A stretch of 64,000 nt of DNA. Origin: Polyangiaceae bacterium (lineage in GTDB: Bacteria; Myxococcota_A; Polyangia; Polyangiales; Polyangiaceae). Both the position numbers and the translations under genes were made by a program. Positions within the stretch are counted from its first letter, which is position 1, and each line of letters begins with the position of its first letter. Where the stretch lies: NCBI GenBank assembly GCA_025937835.1, contig JAICQO010000005.1, positions 62,001-126,000 of the forward strand. The letters are read 5' to 3'. Under the pieces are notes generated by a model. That model did no database searches. It was given only the letters and a program-made list of their open reading frames with translations, and was not told the origin of the DNA. Shown here in pieces: positions 27,027 through 35,550 of the stretch.

Positions 27027-28201
27027 GAACGGTAGTCCGCGTTGACGTCCACGTAGCCGTGCCCGAGATCGCTGGTCAGATAGCGGGCGCGTCCGGGCCC
27101 GGCGCCGAGCGAGATCTCGATTCGATACGTGGGTTGCTTCAGGATCTGAGCCGCGCGTGCCTCGGCGTCCGGGCCGAGCGTCATGCCACCGCGCACGAGC
27201 TCGACGTCCCCGATCCGCACGCCGGCGAGATCGGGGTCGAACGCGACCCCGGAGCGCCCGGCCGCCGCGAGCAGGCGTCCCCAGTTGGCGTCGCGGCCGT
27301 GGAGCGCCGTCTTCACGAGCAGCGAGCCGGCGACGGTGCGCGCGGCCTGCTTGGCTTCCTCGTCGCTGGCGAGACCCATGACCCAGATCTCGGCGGCGTG
27401 CTCGGCGCCTTCGCCGTCCGCCACCATCGAGCGCGCGATCTTGTCGCAAACCTCGAAAAAGCCGCGGACGAGCGCCTGCTCCGAGGCCACGCCGGCCTTA
27501 CCCGAGGCGAAGGCGAGCACGGTGTCGTTGGTGCTGGTGTCGCCGTCGACGCTGCACGAGTTGAAGGTGTCGTTGCTCGCCTCGTAGAGAGCGCGCGCGA
27601 GCACGGCCGAGTCGACCGCCGCGTCCGTGAACAGGAACACCAACATCGTCGCCTGCGGCGGTCCGACGTCGGGGTGAATCATGCCGGCGCCCTTGCCGAT
27701 CGCGAGCAGCGTCGCCGCACCGGAGCTGGTCTCGATCCGGGTGCTCTCGGCCTTTGGCCAGCGATCGGTGGTCAGGATCGCGCGCGAGAAAGCCTCGGCG
27801 CCGTCGGGCGACAGCCCGGCGACGAGCTCGCCCGCCTTTGCGCGGATCCGATCGGCGGGGAGCAGCGCGCCAATCACGCCGGTGGAGGCGGGAAGCACGG
27901 TCTCGGGATCGACGCCCAGCGCTTCGGCCACCGCGGCGCTCGACTCGCGCACCGCGCGCAGCCCAGGCTCGCCGGTGCAGGCGTTGGCACACCCGCTATT
28001 GACGAGTACCGCGCGGGCGCCGCCTCGGGCTAGCCGCTGCTCGGCGATCAGCACCGGCGCCGCGCGCACCAGGTTACGCGTGAACAGACCGGCCGACGTC
28101 GAGCCGGGCGCGGCCTCCGCCAGGGCGACATCGATGCGCCCGTCCTTGCGGATCCCCGCGGAAACTGCCGAAAATCGAAAACCAGGCACCGCCGGCAACA
28201 T
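27023..28201 (-). CDS. argJ: bifunctional glutamate N-acetyltransferase/amino-acid acetyltransferase ArgJ
   Basis: A 392-aa enzyme of cyclic arginine biosynthesis that recycles acetyl from N-acetylornithine to glutamate. It starts VPGFRFSAVSAGIRK and has NSGCANACTG (oxyanion region), TDRWPK, autocleavage site GAGMIHP...ATML with nucleophile Thr185, and SVDGDTSTNDTV. By comparison with the usual MIHPNMATML, the segment before the Thr carries four extra residues (DVGPPQATML). The end overlaps a PDZ lipoprotein gene by 4 bp. The N-acetyl form of the pathway is implied. Confidence 0.95.
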   Translation of the reverse strand: MLPAVPGFRFSAVSAGIRKDGRIDVALAEAAPGSTSAGLFTRNLVRAAPVLIAEQRLARGGARAVLVNSGCANACTGEPGLRAVRESSAAVAEALGVDPETVLPASTGVIGALLPADRIRAKAGELVAGLSPDGAEAFSRAILTTDRWPKAESTRIETSSGAATLLAIGKGAGMIHPDVGPPQATMLVFLFTDAAVDSAVLARALYEASNDTFNSCSVDGDTSTNDTVLAFASGKAGVASEQALVRGFFEVCDKIARSMVADGEGAEHAAEIWVMGLASDEEAKQAARTVAGSLLVKTALHGRDANWGRLLAAAGRSGVAFDPDLAGVRIGDVELVRGGMTLGPDAEARAAQILKQPTYRIEISLGAGPGRARYLTSDLGHGYVDVNADYRS

Positions 28202-28297
28202 GGCGAGTCCTCATATCACGTGTGCGCCGGGCGGCAATCCGAGCGCTCTCGAGATCGCCGCTGCGGAGACGCTTCCAACCAGGCTACCCTGCCGGAC

Positions 28298-29989
28298 ATG
28301 GTCCCTGTGATCCCGAGCACCGCGCCGGGTGCCGGCAGCGCCGAGCGCCGGGTTGCGCTCCTGCTCACGAGCATCGACAACGACTACGAATGGTCGGTGC
28401 GCGCCGGAGTCCAGGTCGCGGTCGCCGAGCGGCGAGCCGCGCTCGTCAGCGTGTTCGGCTCGGCCGTGCGCGACCCGAATCCGGAGCAGAGCGCGCGCAG
28501 CTTCAGCTTCGATTTGCTGAACGAGCGCTCGATCGACGCGATGCTCGCGCTGTCGGGCACGCTCGGGCGCTTCATCGGCCCGAGCGCGATGGGAGAATGG
28601 CTCGAGCGCTACCGCGTCCCCACCTGCAGCATCGGCGCGCTGGATCACGTCGCCAGTATCGTGATCCAGAACACCGAAGGCATCGCGCGCCTGGTCACGC
28701 ACCTGATCGCGGAGCATGGCTACCGACGCATCGCCTTCGTACGCGGTCCCGAGCAGAGCGCGGAGGCCCAGGCGCGGTACCTCGCCTACCGCGAAGTGCT
28801 GGCCGAAAACGAGATCGAGGAAGATCCGAAGTTGGTGCTCGAAGGCGACTTTACCCGCCCGTCGGGGGTGCGCGCCGCGCGCCGGCTGTTCGACGAGCAC
28901 CAGCTGACGGCCGACGACGTGGACGCGATCGTCGCAGCCAACGATCACATGGCGATCGGCGTGATCGAGGAGCTCGTCCACCGCGGCGTCACGGTGCCCG
29001 ACCGCATCGCCGTCGTGGGCTTCGACGATTGCGAATCGGCGCAGAGCATCCACCCCTCGCTCACGACCGTGCGCCAGCCTACCGAGCGTCTCGGCCGCGA
29101 GAGCGTGCGCTCGTTGTTCGCGCTGCTGGACGGCCAAGGGCACGTCCCCACGCGCTCGCTGCCGACCGAGCTGATCTTGCGCCGCTCCTGCGGCTGCACG
29201 CCGACCGACGGCCCGCCCACGCCCACGGGGTTGCCCGCCGATCTCGAGCGCATCGCGCGCCGTACCTATGCTTCCCGAGGCGACGGCTGGGACACGCAGC
29301 TGGTCGAGGCCTTGTTGCGCGAAACACGGGGTCGCGGGGGCGACTTCGGCCGCACACTCGAGCCGCTCCTGCAGCGGCTCTTGCACGCCCAGGCAAACCT
29401 GGCAGAGGTCCAGGATCTGCTCACGGTGCTGCGCGCCCGGGCGCTCGCCGACAGCATGCACGATCCGAGCTTGCCCGCGCGCATCGAAGACGCCGTACAC
29501 GCGGCGCGCATCACGGTCAGCCGCCTTCAGGCGCGAGCAGGGGTGCACGCTGCCGTGTCGGACGTGACGCGGATCAACGCGCTGTCGCACGCCCTCAACG
29601 CGCGCATGTTCGGGCCGCCGGCGCCGATCTCTGCCGCCCTCGTCGAGCATTTGCCGGCGCTCGGCTTCGACGGCTGCGTGGTCTCGGAGCTGATATCGAA
29701 GGGCCCCGACGGCGAGCTGGAGGTGGCGTTCGGCTTCCACGCGGAGGACGTTCAGCCGAAGGCCGTCCGCTACCCGGCGCACCAGCTGATCCCGCCGGAT
29801 TTCTCGGGCATGAAGCGGCAGTCCGTGGTCGTTCTGCCGCTCACGTACGGCCCCGAGCCGCTCGGGATCGCGATTCTGCCGGCGCGCTCGAGCGAGCGGC
29901 GCAGCTACGAGCTCCTGCGCGACGTGCTGGGCACCGCGCTGAAGGGAAGGATGCTCGCGCGGGCCGCGCAGCGCGCGCCGCGCGACTGA
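28298..29989 (+). CDS. LacI/periplasmic-binding-like sensor protein without DNA-binding domain
   Basis: A 563-aa cytoplasmic protein from ATG 28298. Residues about 15-305 match the LacI/GalR ligand-binding fold (VALLLTSIDNDYEWSVRAGV, HGYRRIAFVRGPEQS, DAIVAANDHMAIGVIEEL, VVGFDDCESA), ending in RRSCGC, as in multidomain LacI-type sensors. The C-terminal 250 residues include a helical linker and a GAF-like domain (LPALGFDGCVVSELI, VVVLPLTYGPEPLGIAIL). No helix-turn-helix, kinase or GGDEF output domain is visible. It may act by protein-protein interaction. It is convergent with the FGase gene, stops two bases apart. Confidence 0.8.
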   Translation: MVPVIPSTAPGAGSAERRVALLLTSIDNDYEWSVRAGVQVAVAERRAALVSVFGSAVRDPNPEQSARSFSFDLLNERSIDAMLALSGTLGRFIGPSAMGEWLERYRVPTCSIGALDHVASIVIQNTEGIARLVTHLIAEHGYRRIAFVRGPEQSAEAQARYLAYREVLAENEIEEDPKLVLEGDFTRPSGVRAARRLFDEHQLTADDVDAIVAANDHMAIGVIEELVHRGVTVPDRIAVVGFDDCESAQSIHPSLTTVRQPTERLGRESVRSLFALLDGQGHVPTRSLPTELILRRSCGCTPTDGPPTPTGLPADLERIARRTYASRGDGWDTQLVEALLRETRGRGGDFGRTLEPLLQRLLHAQANLAEVQDLLTVLRARALADSMHDPSLPARIEDAVHAARITVSRLQARAGVHAAVSDVTRINALSHALNARMFGPPAPISAALVEHLPALGFDGCVVSELISKGPDGELEVAFGFHAEDVQPKAVRYPAHQLIPPDFSGMKRQSVVVLPLTYGPEPLGIAILPARSSERRSYELLRDVLGTALKGRMLARAAQRAPRD

Positions 29990-29991
29990 CT

Positions 29992-30786
29992 TCAGCTCCC
30001 TGAAAAACCGAGCTCGGCGAGCGCGGTCTCGAGCGCTCGGCCCACGCGCTCGGCCCATTGTCGCTGCCCTCGCTCGTCGACCAGCAGGTCCTGACGCATC
30101 TCGAGCTCCACGTAGAGGAGCCCACGGCGCTCCGCGTGCTGCACCACGCCGTAGTCCGTGAGCTCGCTCACGAAATAGGGCTCGTTGTCACCCACCTCGA
30201 GCCCCGGCTCCCGCCGCAACACGCCGAGCAGCGCCTTCGCGAGCCGTCCGTCTTTTCCGTACAACACCCCCGCGTGCCAGCGTCGGTCTTTCCCGAGATA
30301 GCGCGGAGTGAAGCTGTGTACGGCCACGTACACGCTCGGCATCTGCGCGAGCCTTCGCCGCTCGAGCTCCTGCTCGATACGCTGGTGATACGGGTAAAAG
30401 ATCGCCTCGGTGCGCGCCTGCCTGTCCGCCTCGGAGAGCTGCTGATTACCGGGGATCGGCGTGTCTTCGCTGAGCTTCGCGATCGAGCTGTCGACCGCGG
30501 GCGGCCGATTGCAGTCGATCACGAGCCGCGAGTACGTCTGCCAGATCGCGAACGCGCCGAGGTCTCTGGCGAGCAGCTCGGCCACGCCCGCAGCTCCGAT
30601 ATCCCAAGCGATGTGCCGCTCGAGGTCCGCCGCCGAGAGCCCGAGGTCACCGAGCGCTCGAGGCAAGCGTTTTCCGGCGTGGTCGCAGGTCACGACGAAC
30701 GGCGAGCGCGGCTCGCCTTCGAGCACTCGGAACGGGGGAGGGTCTTCAGGGCCGAGCAGCGGTGAGGGCAGAGCGATACCGGTCAC
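29992..30786 (-). CDS. N-formylglutamate amidohydrolase family protein
   Basis: A 264-aa zinc-dependent amidohydrolase-like protein of the FGase family (histidine degradation relatives and predicted N-formyl amino acid hydrolases). Typical segments: VVTCDHAGKRLPRALGDLGL, HIAWDIGAAGVAELLARDLGA, YSRLVIDCNRPP, AVHSFTPRYLGKDRRWHAGVLY. The start GTG 30786 follows from the divergent gene and family length; the track's 346-aa start runs into the opposite gene. No hut genes are nearby, so the exact substrate is open. Confidence 0.9.
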   Translation of the reverse strand: MTGIALPSPLLGPEDPPPFRVLEGEPRSPFVVTCDHAGKRLPRALGDLGLSAADLERHIAWDIGAAGVAELLARDLGAFAIWQTYSRLVIDCNRPPAVDSSIAKLSEDTPIPGNQQLSEADRQARTEAIFYPYHQRIEQELERRRLAQMPSVYVAVHSFTPRYLGKDRRWHAGVLYGKDGRLAKALLGVLRREPGLEVGDNEPYFVSELTDYGVVQHAERRGLLYVELEMRQDLLVDERGQRQWAERVGRALETALAELGFSGS

Positions 30787-30844
30787 GGCCGCAGTTTGAG
30801 CCGGATCCTTGCCGCAATCCAAGGATCGGCGCACGCTTTCCGCC

Positions 30845-31267
30845 GTGCGAGCCGTGATCCGGAACCTTGCGCTGTGCGCGCTGCTTTCGTCGGCGACGCG
30901 CGGCGCCTCTGCCGAAGACCCGGCGCCGCGGCCGCCACACCCCGAGCCGCGCGGGATCGTTTCGGTGGTGTCTCTCGCCGGCCCCCACGAGCGCGACCAG
31001 GTCGAGCGCCATGCGCGCCTGGCCTGGGGCAAGATCGTGCGCTGCTACAAAGCCATCGACCGCTCGGCGCGGGGCAGCGTTACCGTCGAGCTCGCCGTTC
31101 GCGGCAGCGGAACGTCCAGCGGCGCACGCCGGCTCGGCGCGACCTTGAAGAACCCCGCGCTCAGCGCCTGCCTCACGCGCATCCTCAACGGCTTGAAAAT
31201 GCCCAAGGCTGCTCGCACCTCGTTCGCCAAGATCGAGATCCGCGTGGCCCCGGGCGATCCCTCGTGA
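30845..31267 (+). CDS. secreted AgmX/TonB-C-like protein
   Basis: A 140-aa exported protein: signal peptide (VIRNLALCALLSSATRGASA), a short Pro-rich spacer, then an AgmX/PglI-type C-terminal domain. The pattern is IVRCYKAIDRSARGSVTVELAVRGSGTSSGAR, then LSACLTRILNGLKMP, with the characteristic pair of Cys. In myxobacteria such domains occur in periplasmic gliding/motility and TonB-like proteins. The start is GTG. It is divergent from the FGase gene and convergent with tRNA-Thr. Confidence 0.75.
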   Translation: MRAVIRNLALCALLSSATRGASAEDPAPRPPHPEPRGIVSVVSLAGPHERDQVERHARLAWGKIVRCYKAIDRSARGSVTVELAVRGSGTSSGARRLGATLKNPALSACLTRILNGLKMPKAARTSFAKIEIRVAPGDPS

Positions 31268-31300
31268 AACCAAAACGGGCGACTCGTGCGAGTCACCCGT
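31266..31300 (-). terminator. rho-independent terminator after tRNA-Thr
   Basis: On the minus strand, ACGGG(T)GACTCG-CA-CGAGTC(G)CCCGT forms an 11-pair stem with one mismatch, followed by TTTTGGTTT. It lies nine bases downstream of the tRNA 3' end and is correctly oriented for it. It could also affect the convergent AgmX-like transcript. Confidence 0.7.
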
Positions 31301-31308
31301 CGATTCGG

Positions 31309-31380
<72 letters not shown>

Positions 31381-31482
31381 CAGGGGGCGCGGACAGTACC
31401 AGCAATCTTGCGAGATTCAACCCGCAAGAAAAGCGGCGATCGTGCGCCCTCCGGCCCGCGGTTCCGGACGTGCCCTTGGGGC

Positions 31483-31716
31483 TCAGCTCGGCGGGGTAGT
31501 GCTCCAATCGCGCATGGCTTGGTCGCCCGGACGGTCGACGTGCACCTTGTCGTCCACCGCTGTGACCCAGCTGAGCGGGATGTAGTGATGGAGCCCGCTG
31601 CGGTCCTTGGCGAGCTTGATGGCGTTCGTGCCCTCCAGGTGATCGACGACGGCGAACTGCCTCTCGTTCGAGCAAACGACGGGCATGTGCGGTTGGATCT
31701 GCGCGATGTCGATCAT
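31483..31716 (-). CDS. DUF2171 domain protein
   Basis: A 77-aa protein that is a complete DUF2171 domain: MIDIAQIQPHMPVVCSN, FAVVDHLEG, KDRSGLHHYIPLSWVTAVDD, DRPGDQAM. The function is unknown; members are small, PRC-barrel-like and often stress-associated. Its ATG overlaps the stop of the Ser/Thr kinase gene (ATGA), implying translational coupling and perhaps that it is a kinase substrate or partner. Confidence 0.9.
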   Translation of the reverse strand: MIDIAQIQPHMPVVCSNERQFAVVDHLEGTNAIKLAKDRSGLHHYIPLSWVTAVDDKVHVDRPGDQAMRDWSTTPPS

Positions 31717-32858
31717 GACGTCTCCTTTCGGTTCGAGGTCAAGAGGCGCGCCAGCGGCTTCTGGACCGCCGCGCCCGCGCGGGTGTTCAGCACGCTGGCC
31801 ATGACCGCTGCCGAGACATCCCCGAGCGCCGAGCGAGCGCGACGCGATGCGGGACCGACGGTGCTGGGCGGCGTCGGCTCGGTGAGGTCGGCGGGCTCCT
31901 CGTTGCGCGGAGGAGCGGAGCTCAGAGTACGGTGAATTCGTGGAAGCGCTTCGCGCGCGGCAACGCTGCCGTAAGGCGCAAGCGCCGCAGCCAGCTCGGC
32001 CACGTCGGCGTAACGCTTGTCCGGTTCCTTCGAGAGGCAGCGATTCACGATCTGCGCCAGGCCCGCGGGCAGCGTCGGCACGAGTTGCGTCAGAGAAATG
32101 GGCTCTCGCGCCAGCACCTGAGCGCAGATCGACATCGCGCTGTCACCCTCGAACGGCGGCTCGCCGCTCAAGAGCTCGAACAGCACCACCCCGACCGACC
32201 AGATATCGATGCGGTGGTCGCTCGCGTCGGGCGACGAAATTTGTTCGGGCGCCATGTAATGCGGCGAGCCGATGCCGTAGTCCTCCCCGAACTTTCGCTC
32301 GCTTGCGCCCTTCACGTTGGGAGCCGAGCAAATCCCGAAGTCGAGCAGCTTGACGCTGTCGCCGCTCGGCGTGCGCGCCAGCACCAGGTTCTCGGGCTTG
32401 ACGTCGCGGTGGACGATCCCGAGGGAGTGCGCCTCCGCGAGCGCCTCCAGCAGGCTCATCATCCAATCCACTGCGCGCGCCGGCTCGATGCGCTTCTCGC
32501 GATTCAGCAGGACTCGCAGGTCCGTCCCGTCGAGGTACTCGAGCACCAGGTAAGGTGCGCCGTCTTCCAGCCGGCCGGCATCGAAGATGCGGCACACGTG
32601 GTCGTTCTGGAAGCGACTCAACACGCACGCTTCGGTGAGCAGCTTTTCGGCGGCGTCGGGATGCGCGAGCAGCTCCGGCCGCACGACCTTGAGTGCCACG
32701 CTCCGAGCGATCATCGGTTGGCTGGCGCGGAAAACGAGCCCCATTCCGCCGCGCGCGATGAGCTTCTCGATCCGATATTTGCCGGCGACCAGGACGCCCT
32801 CACGTAAATCTCGGGAACCGACGCGGGGCGCTGCGAACGCCAATGACGACTGCTGCAT
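31713..32858 (-). CDS. Ser/Thr protein kinase, soluble
   Basis: A 381-aa PknB-type kinase without a TM helix. The catalytic domain covers about residues 25-290 (IARGGMGLVF, VALKVV, HRDVKPENLV, LLDFGICSA, GSPHYMAPEQ). A roughly 90-residue Pro/Ser/Thr-rich tail follows with no recognisable sensor. The glycine loop and all catalytic residues are present; the DFG+2 position reads ICS. It is coupled by a 4-bp overlap to the DUF2171 gene. Its promoter lies in the 266-bp divergent gap upstream. Confidence 0.93.
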   Translation of the reverse strand: MQQSSLAFAAPRVGSRDLREGVLVAGKYRIEKLIARGGMGLVFRASQPMIARSVALKVVRPELLAHPDAAEKLLTEACVLSRFQNDHVCRIFDAGRLEDGAPYLVLEYLDGTDLRVLLNREKRIEPARAVDWMMSLLEALAEAHSLGIVHRDVKPENLVLARTPSGDSVKLLDFGICSAPNVKGASERKFGEDYGIGSPHYMAPEQISSPDASDHRIDIWSVGVVLFELLSGEPPFEGDSAMSICAQVLAREPISLTQLVPTLPAGLAQIVNRCLSKEPDKRYADVAELAAALAPYGSVAAREALPRIHRTLSSAPPRNEEPADLTEPTPPSTVGPASRRARSALGDVSAAVMASVLNTRAGAAVQKPLARLLTSNRKETS

Positions 32859-33040
32859 GGTGTGGATTCGTGGCTGGAGAGGCGCGAGGTCCAGTGGCGC
32901 CTAGCCCCCACTGCTGCACCCGACGTGCCAGGTTAGCCCTCACCCGCGCAGCACTGCAAACGCTCTCTGTTGGGTAAGATCACCCAGCCCTGGCGCGGCG
33001 CTTTGCACCCGTTGTGGCGGCGCTGCGTGGCGCAAAACGA

Positions 33041-33110
33041 GGGGTGAGTGGTTCCCGCTCGCAATGCTCCAATCGCTCTCGGTGGCCTAGGGCTTGCAGC
33101 CACTCACCCC
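33041..33110. promoter_or_regulatory. 11-bp perfect inverted repeat ahead of 33125 gene
   Basis: GGGGTGAGTGG (33041-33051) and CCACTCACCCC (33100-33110) are perfect inverted copies 48 bp apart. The right arm ends one base before the Shine-Dalgarno AAGGAG of the next gene. The core GTGAGTG/CACTCAC recurs as palindromes at 43698-43715 and 60346-60360. It could be a looping operator or an mRNA structure affecting translation. Confidence 0.5.
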
Positions 33111-33124
33111 CAAGGAGTCGGATT

Positions 33125-33595
33125 TTGGCGTTCAAAGTACTGATGATGCCGTTAGCGACCGGTGGAGCACTCGCGCTCGGCTTCGTGGTCTACGCGAACC
33201 TGCGGCGCTGGCTCGATGCTCGCACTCTCGAGAGTGAAGCGTGGCGCCGTCTGCGTGACGCGCGCTCGCCAGAGCGAGAGCGCGATCCGGTAGGTCCCCC
33301 CGACAGCCGTCCCTCGCGTCCGAGCCATCCGCTCCGCGTGACGACCGAAGCCGAGGTGGCAGCTGTGATCGGCGCCGAGTGGCCGCTCCCGCCCGTGCCC
33401 GACGCGTTGATCATGGATCACGCCGCTCGGAACGCCGAAGTTGCCAGCGCCGAAATCGACGCGTGGCTCACGGACTCCGAGTTCCCCGACGAAGAGACCG
33501 CGCCCACGCAGCCAGGGATGCGTTTCGAACACGACGCGCTCGAACCCGCGAAAGAGGGCTTGCCCTCCTCCCGCGGCTCGTCGAGCGACGGCTGA
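33125..33595 (+). CDS. small N-terminally membrane-anchored hypothetical protein
   Basis: A 156-aa protein from TTG 33125, chosen because AAGGAG lies eight bases upstream. One N-terminal TM helix (VLMMPLATGGALALGFVVYA) is followed by a charged cytoplasmic or periplasmic tail rich in Glu/Asp/Pro. Repeated acidic segments (AEVASAEIDAWLTDSEFPDEE) are near the end. No family is recognised. A candidate terminator lies at 33691-33720. Confidence 0.6.
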   Translation: MAFKVLMMPLATGGALALGFVVYANLRRWLDARTLESEAWRRLRDARSPERERDPVGPPDSRPSRPSHPLRVTTEAEVAAVIGAEWPLPPVPDALIMDHAARNAEVASAEIDAWLTDSEFPDEETAPTQPGMRFEHDALEPAKEGLPSSRGSSSDG

Positions 33596-33690
33596 GCCCG
33601 CGCGCCCGGCAGCTCGAAGGTGGGAGTCGAACGCCACCGTCTAGCTGCGCGTGATTGATGCGGCTCGAGCGGATTTGGTGCCAGATTTAA

Positions 33691-33720
33691 GAAGCGAATC
33701 GCTGGTTCGAGACGCTTTTT
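33691..33720 (+). terminator. possible intrinsic terminator
   Basis: AAGCG and CGCTT can pair (16-nt loop, in which CGAA/TTCG may extend the stem) and T5 follows. It would end transcription of the 33125 gene before the DUF1592 lipoprotein gene. The stem is short. Confidence 0.4.
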
Positions 33721-33767
33721 CGCCGACCCTTTTGCAGCGCTGGGGGTTACCTTAATCGGCGAACATC

Positions 33768-35531
33768 GTGGCTGCAGATCTGCGAGTAACCGTGGGGCGG
33801 CCGAGCGTCGGCTGGCTGTTGTCGGTGCTGTGCCTCGGCGCCGCCTGCACCGGAGAGATCGGCTCTACCGGTTCCCCCTCAGTCGTGCCTTCCGCGATGT
33901 CTCCGACAGTGAGTGGCACGCCGACCGCTCCGGCTGCGGTGCCGTCCATGCCCGGTACGACGCCGCCGTCTCCGATGGGGCCCGCGCCCGGAGCTCTACC
34001 GTACGCGCCCCCAGCACCCGCGGCTGCCGAGCTTCCCGCTCGCGTTTGGCTCCTCACGCCAGAGGAGTATGGCCTCGCCGTTCGTAGTGTGACGGGCAAA
34101 GGCATCGACGTCAGCGACATCGATCCAATCCCCGACACCGGCGTTTACCCGAACATGTCGAGGAGCGGCGTGGTGCGCGTCACGCTCGCTCAACAGCTCG
34201 CCGAGAAGGCCGCGCTCGCCGTCGATGGCCTCACGACGCCAGAGCTCACGGCGCTCGTTCCCTGCGGAGCTCTGGAACGGAGCTGCCGCGACGACTTCGT
34301 CGCGAAGATGCTGAACCGTGCGTTCCGACGGCCTGCGACGGACGAAGACAAGGCGCGCTACGCCGAGATTTTCGAGCTGGGCGCCGAGGCCGAGCCCGAG
34401 CTCGGATTCCGCTCGGTGATCCGTGCGCTCCTGACCTCGCCGCATTTCCTGTATCGCACCGAGGTCGGCGCGGCCGCCGACGCTCAATCGCCCTCGTTCT
34501 CACTGACGAACCACGAGCTGGCGAGCCTGTTGTCGTTCAGCGTGACGGGCGCGCCGCCCTCAGCCTCGCTGCTCGCCGCGGCCGATCGCGGGGAGCTCGT
34601 GGAGCCGGCCAAGCTGCGCGAGCACCTCCAAGCGTTGATGGCAGAGCCGGCTGCGAGCGAGCGCGTCGCGGCCTTCCTGGTGCAGTGGCTCCGGCTTCAC
34701 CGCTTCCAAGACGAGGTGGAAAAATTCGAGGACGTGTTCCCGGGCTTCGACGCCGTGAAGATCGCGATGTTCGGCGAGACGACCGAGTTCCTCGAGACCT
34801 ACGGCACCATGAAGGGGACGCTGAGCGGTCTCTTGACCTCGCCCGTGCCGACCACGAGCACGACGCTGTCTTCCTTCTACCTCGCCGAGCCCTCGACGCC
34901 TGCATCGGGTTCGCGCATCGGCCTGTTGTCGCTCGGCGCGGTGCTTTCGAAGAACGCCAAGCAGTATCTGACTTCACCGACGCTGCGCGGTCTATTCGTG
35001 CGTGATCAGCTGCTCTGCCAACACATCAGCCTGCCGGAGAACTTCACCCCGCCGCCGATCGAGGTGGCCGAAGCCCAGGCAGCGCCGAAGACCACGCGAG
35101 AGCTCTACGAGCTCCACGCCAAAGATGCTGCCTGCGCTGGCTGTCACTCGTTGCTCGACTCGGTCGGCTTCCTGTTCGAGGGCTTCGATGGTGCGGGGCG
35201 CATGCGCACGACCGAGACCTACCGCAGCCCGACCTTCACGAACACGGCGCCGACGCCAGAGCCCATCGACTCGACCGGGGAGCTCCTCGGTACCGACGTG
35301 GACGGCAAGCTCACGTCGGTGGCGGACCTGGCTCAGGCTCTCGCCAAGAGCGACTGGGTACGAGAATGCGTGGCGCGCCAGGCCTTCCGCTTCTACTTCG
35401 GCGAGGTCGAGCCCGACCGCGGCGTGCCGCCCGTCGTCGCCGGTACCGCGGCGCTCAAAGGCTCCGGCGTGCTCGGTGACCTGGTGCAGGCGCTGCTCAC
35501 CACCGAGAGCACGACCCGAAGGGTCAGGTAG
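33768..35531 (+). CDS. DUF1592/DUF1588 family c-type-haem-like lipoprotein (module A)
   Basis: A 587-aa exported lipoprotein: signal with lipobox GAAC followed by TGEIGS, a Pro/Thr/Ala-rich spacer (about 35-90), and then the domain series of the DUF1595/1592/1588/1585 group (LTPEEYGLAVRSVTGK; NRAFRRPATDEDKARYAE; TSPHFLYRTEVG; RGLFVRDQLLCQHI). One CXXCH (CAGCHSLLDSVGFLFEGFDG, Cys456) suggests a covalently bound haem. The family is known in Planctomycetes and myxobacteria as PSD-like cytochrome-associated proteins of unknown role. The start is GTG. It is followed after 19 bp by the DUF1552 gene. Confidence 0.9.
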   Translation: MAADLRVTVGRPSVGWLLSVLCLGAACTGEIGSTGSPSVVPSAMSPTVSGTPTAPAAVPSMPGTTPPSPMGPAPGALPYAPPAPAAAELPARVWLLTPEEYGLAVRSVTGKGIDVSDIDPIPDTGVYPNMSRSGVVRVTLAQQLAEKAALAVDGLTTPELTALVPCGALERSCRDDFVAKMLNRAFRRPATDEDKARYAEIFELGAEAEPELGFRSVIRALLTSPHFLYRTEVGAAADAQSPSFSLTNHELASLLSFSVTGAPPSASLLAAADRGELVEPAKLREHLQALMAEPAASERVAAFLVQWLRLHRFQDEVEKFEDVFPGFDAVKIAMFGETTEFLETYGTMKGTLSGLLTSPVPTTSTTLSSFYLAEPSTPASGSRIGLLSLGAVLSKNAKQYLTSPTLRGLFVRDQLLCQHISLPENFTPPPIEVAEAQAAPKTTRELYELHAKDAACAGCHSLLDSVGFLFEGFDGAGRMRTTETYRSPTFTNTAPTPEPIDSTGELLGTDVDGKLTSVADLAQALAKSDWVRECVARQAFRFYFGEVEPDRGVPPVVAGTAALKGSGVLGDLVQALLTTESTTRRVR

Positions 35532-35550
35532 TCAGGAGCAGGGAGAGAGC

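Noticed and set aside
28140-28195. Further copy of the GGTGCC/GGTTTTCG repeat at the argJ start
   Set aside because: The sequence encodes the conserved ArgJ N-terminus (VPGFRFSAVSAGIRK), so the resemblance is likely coincidental.
28211-30058. 615-aa minus-strand ORF opposite the LacI-like sensor
   Set aside because: Antisense shadow; overlaps the FGase gene end and has no recognisable fold.
33905-33920. GTGAGTGGCAC inside the DUF1592 gene, similar to the 60346 palindrome
   Set aside because: Only half of the dyad is present and it lies in coding sequence of a low-complexity spacer, so it is probably chance.
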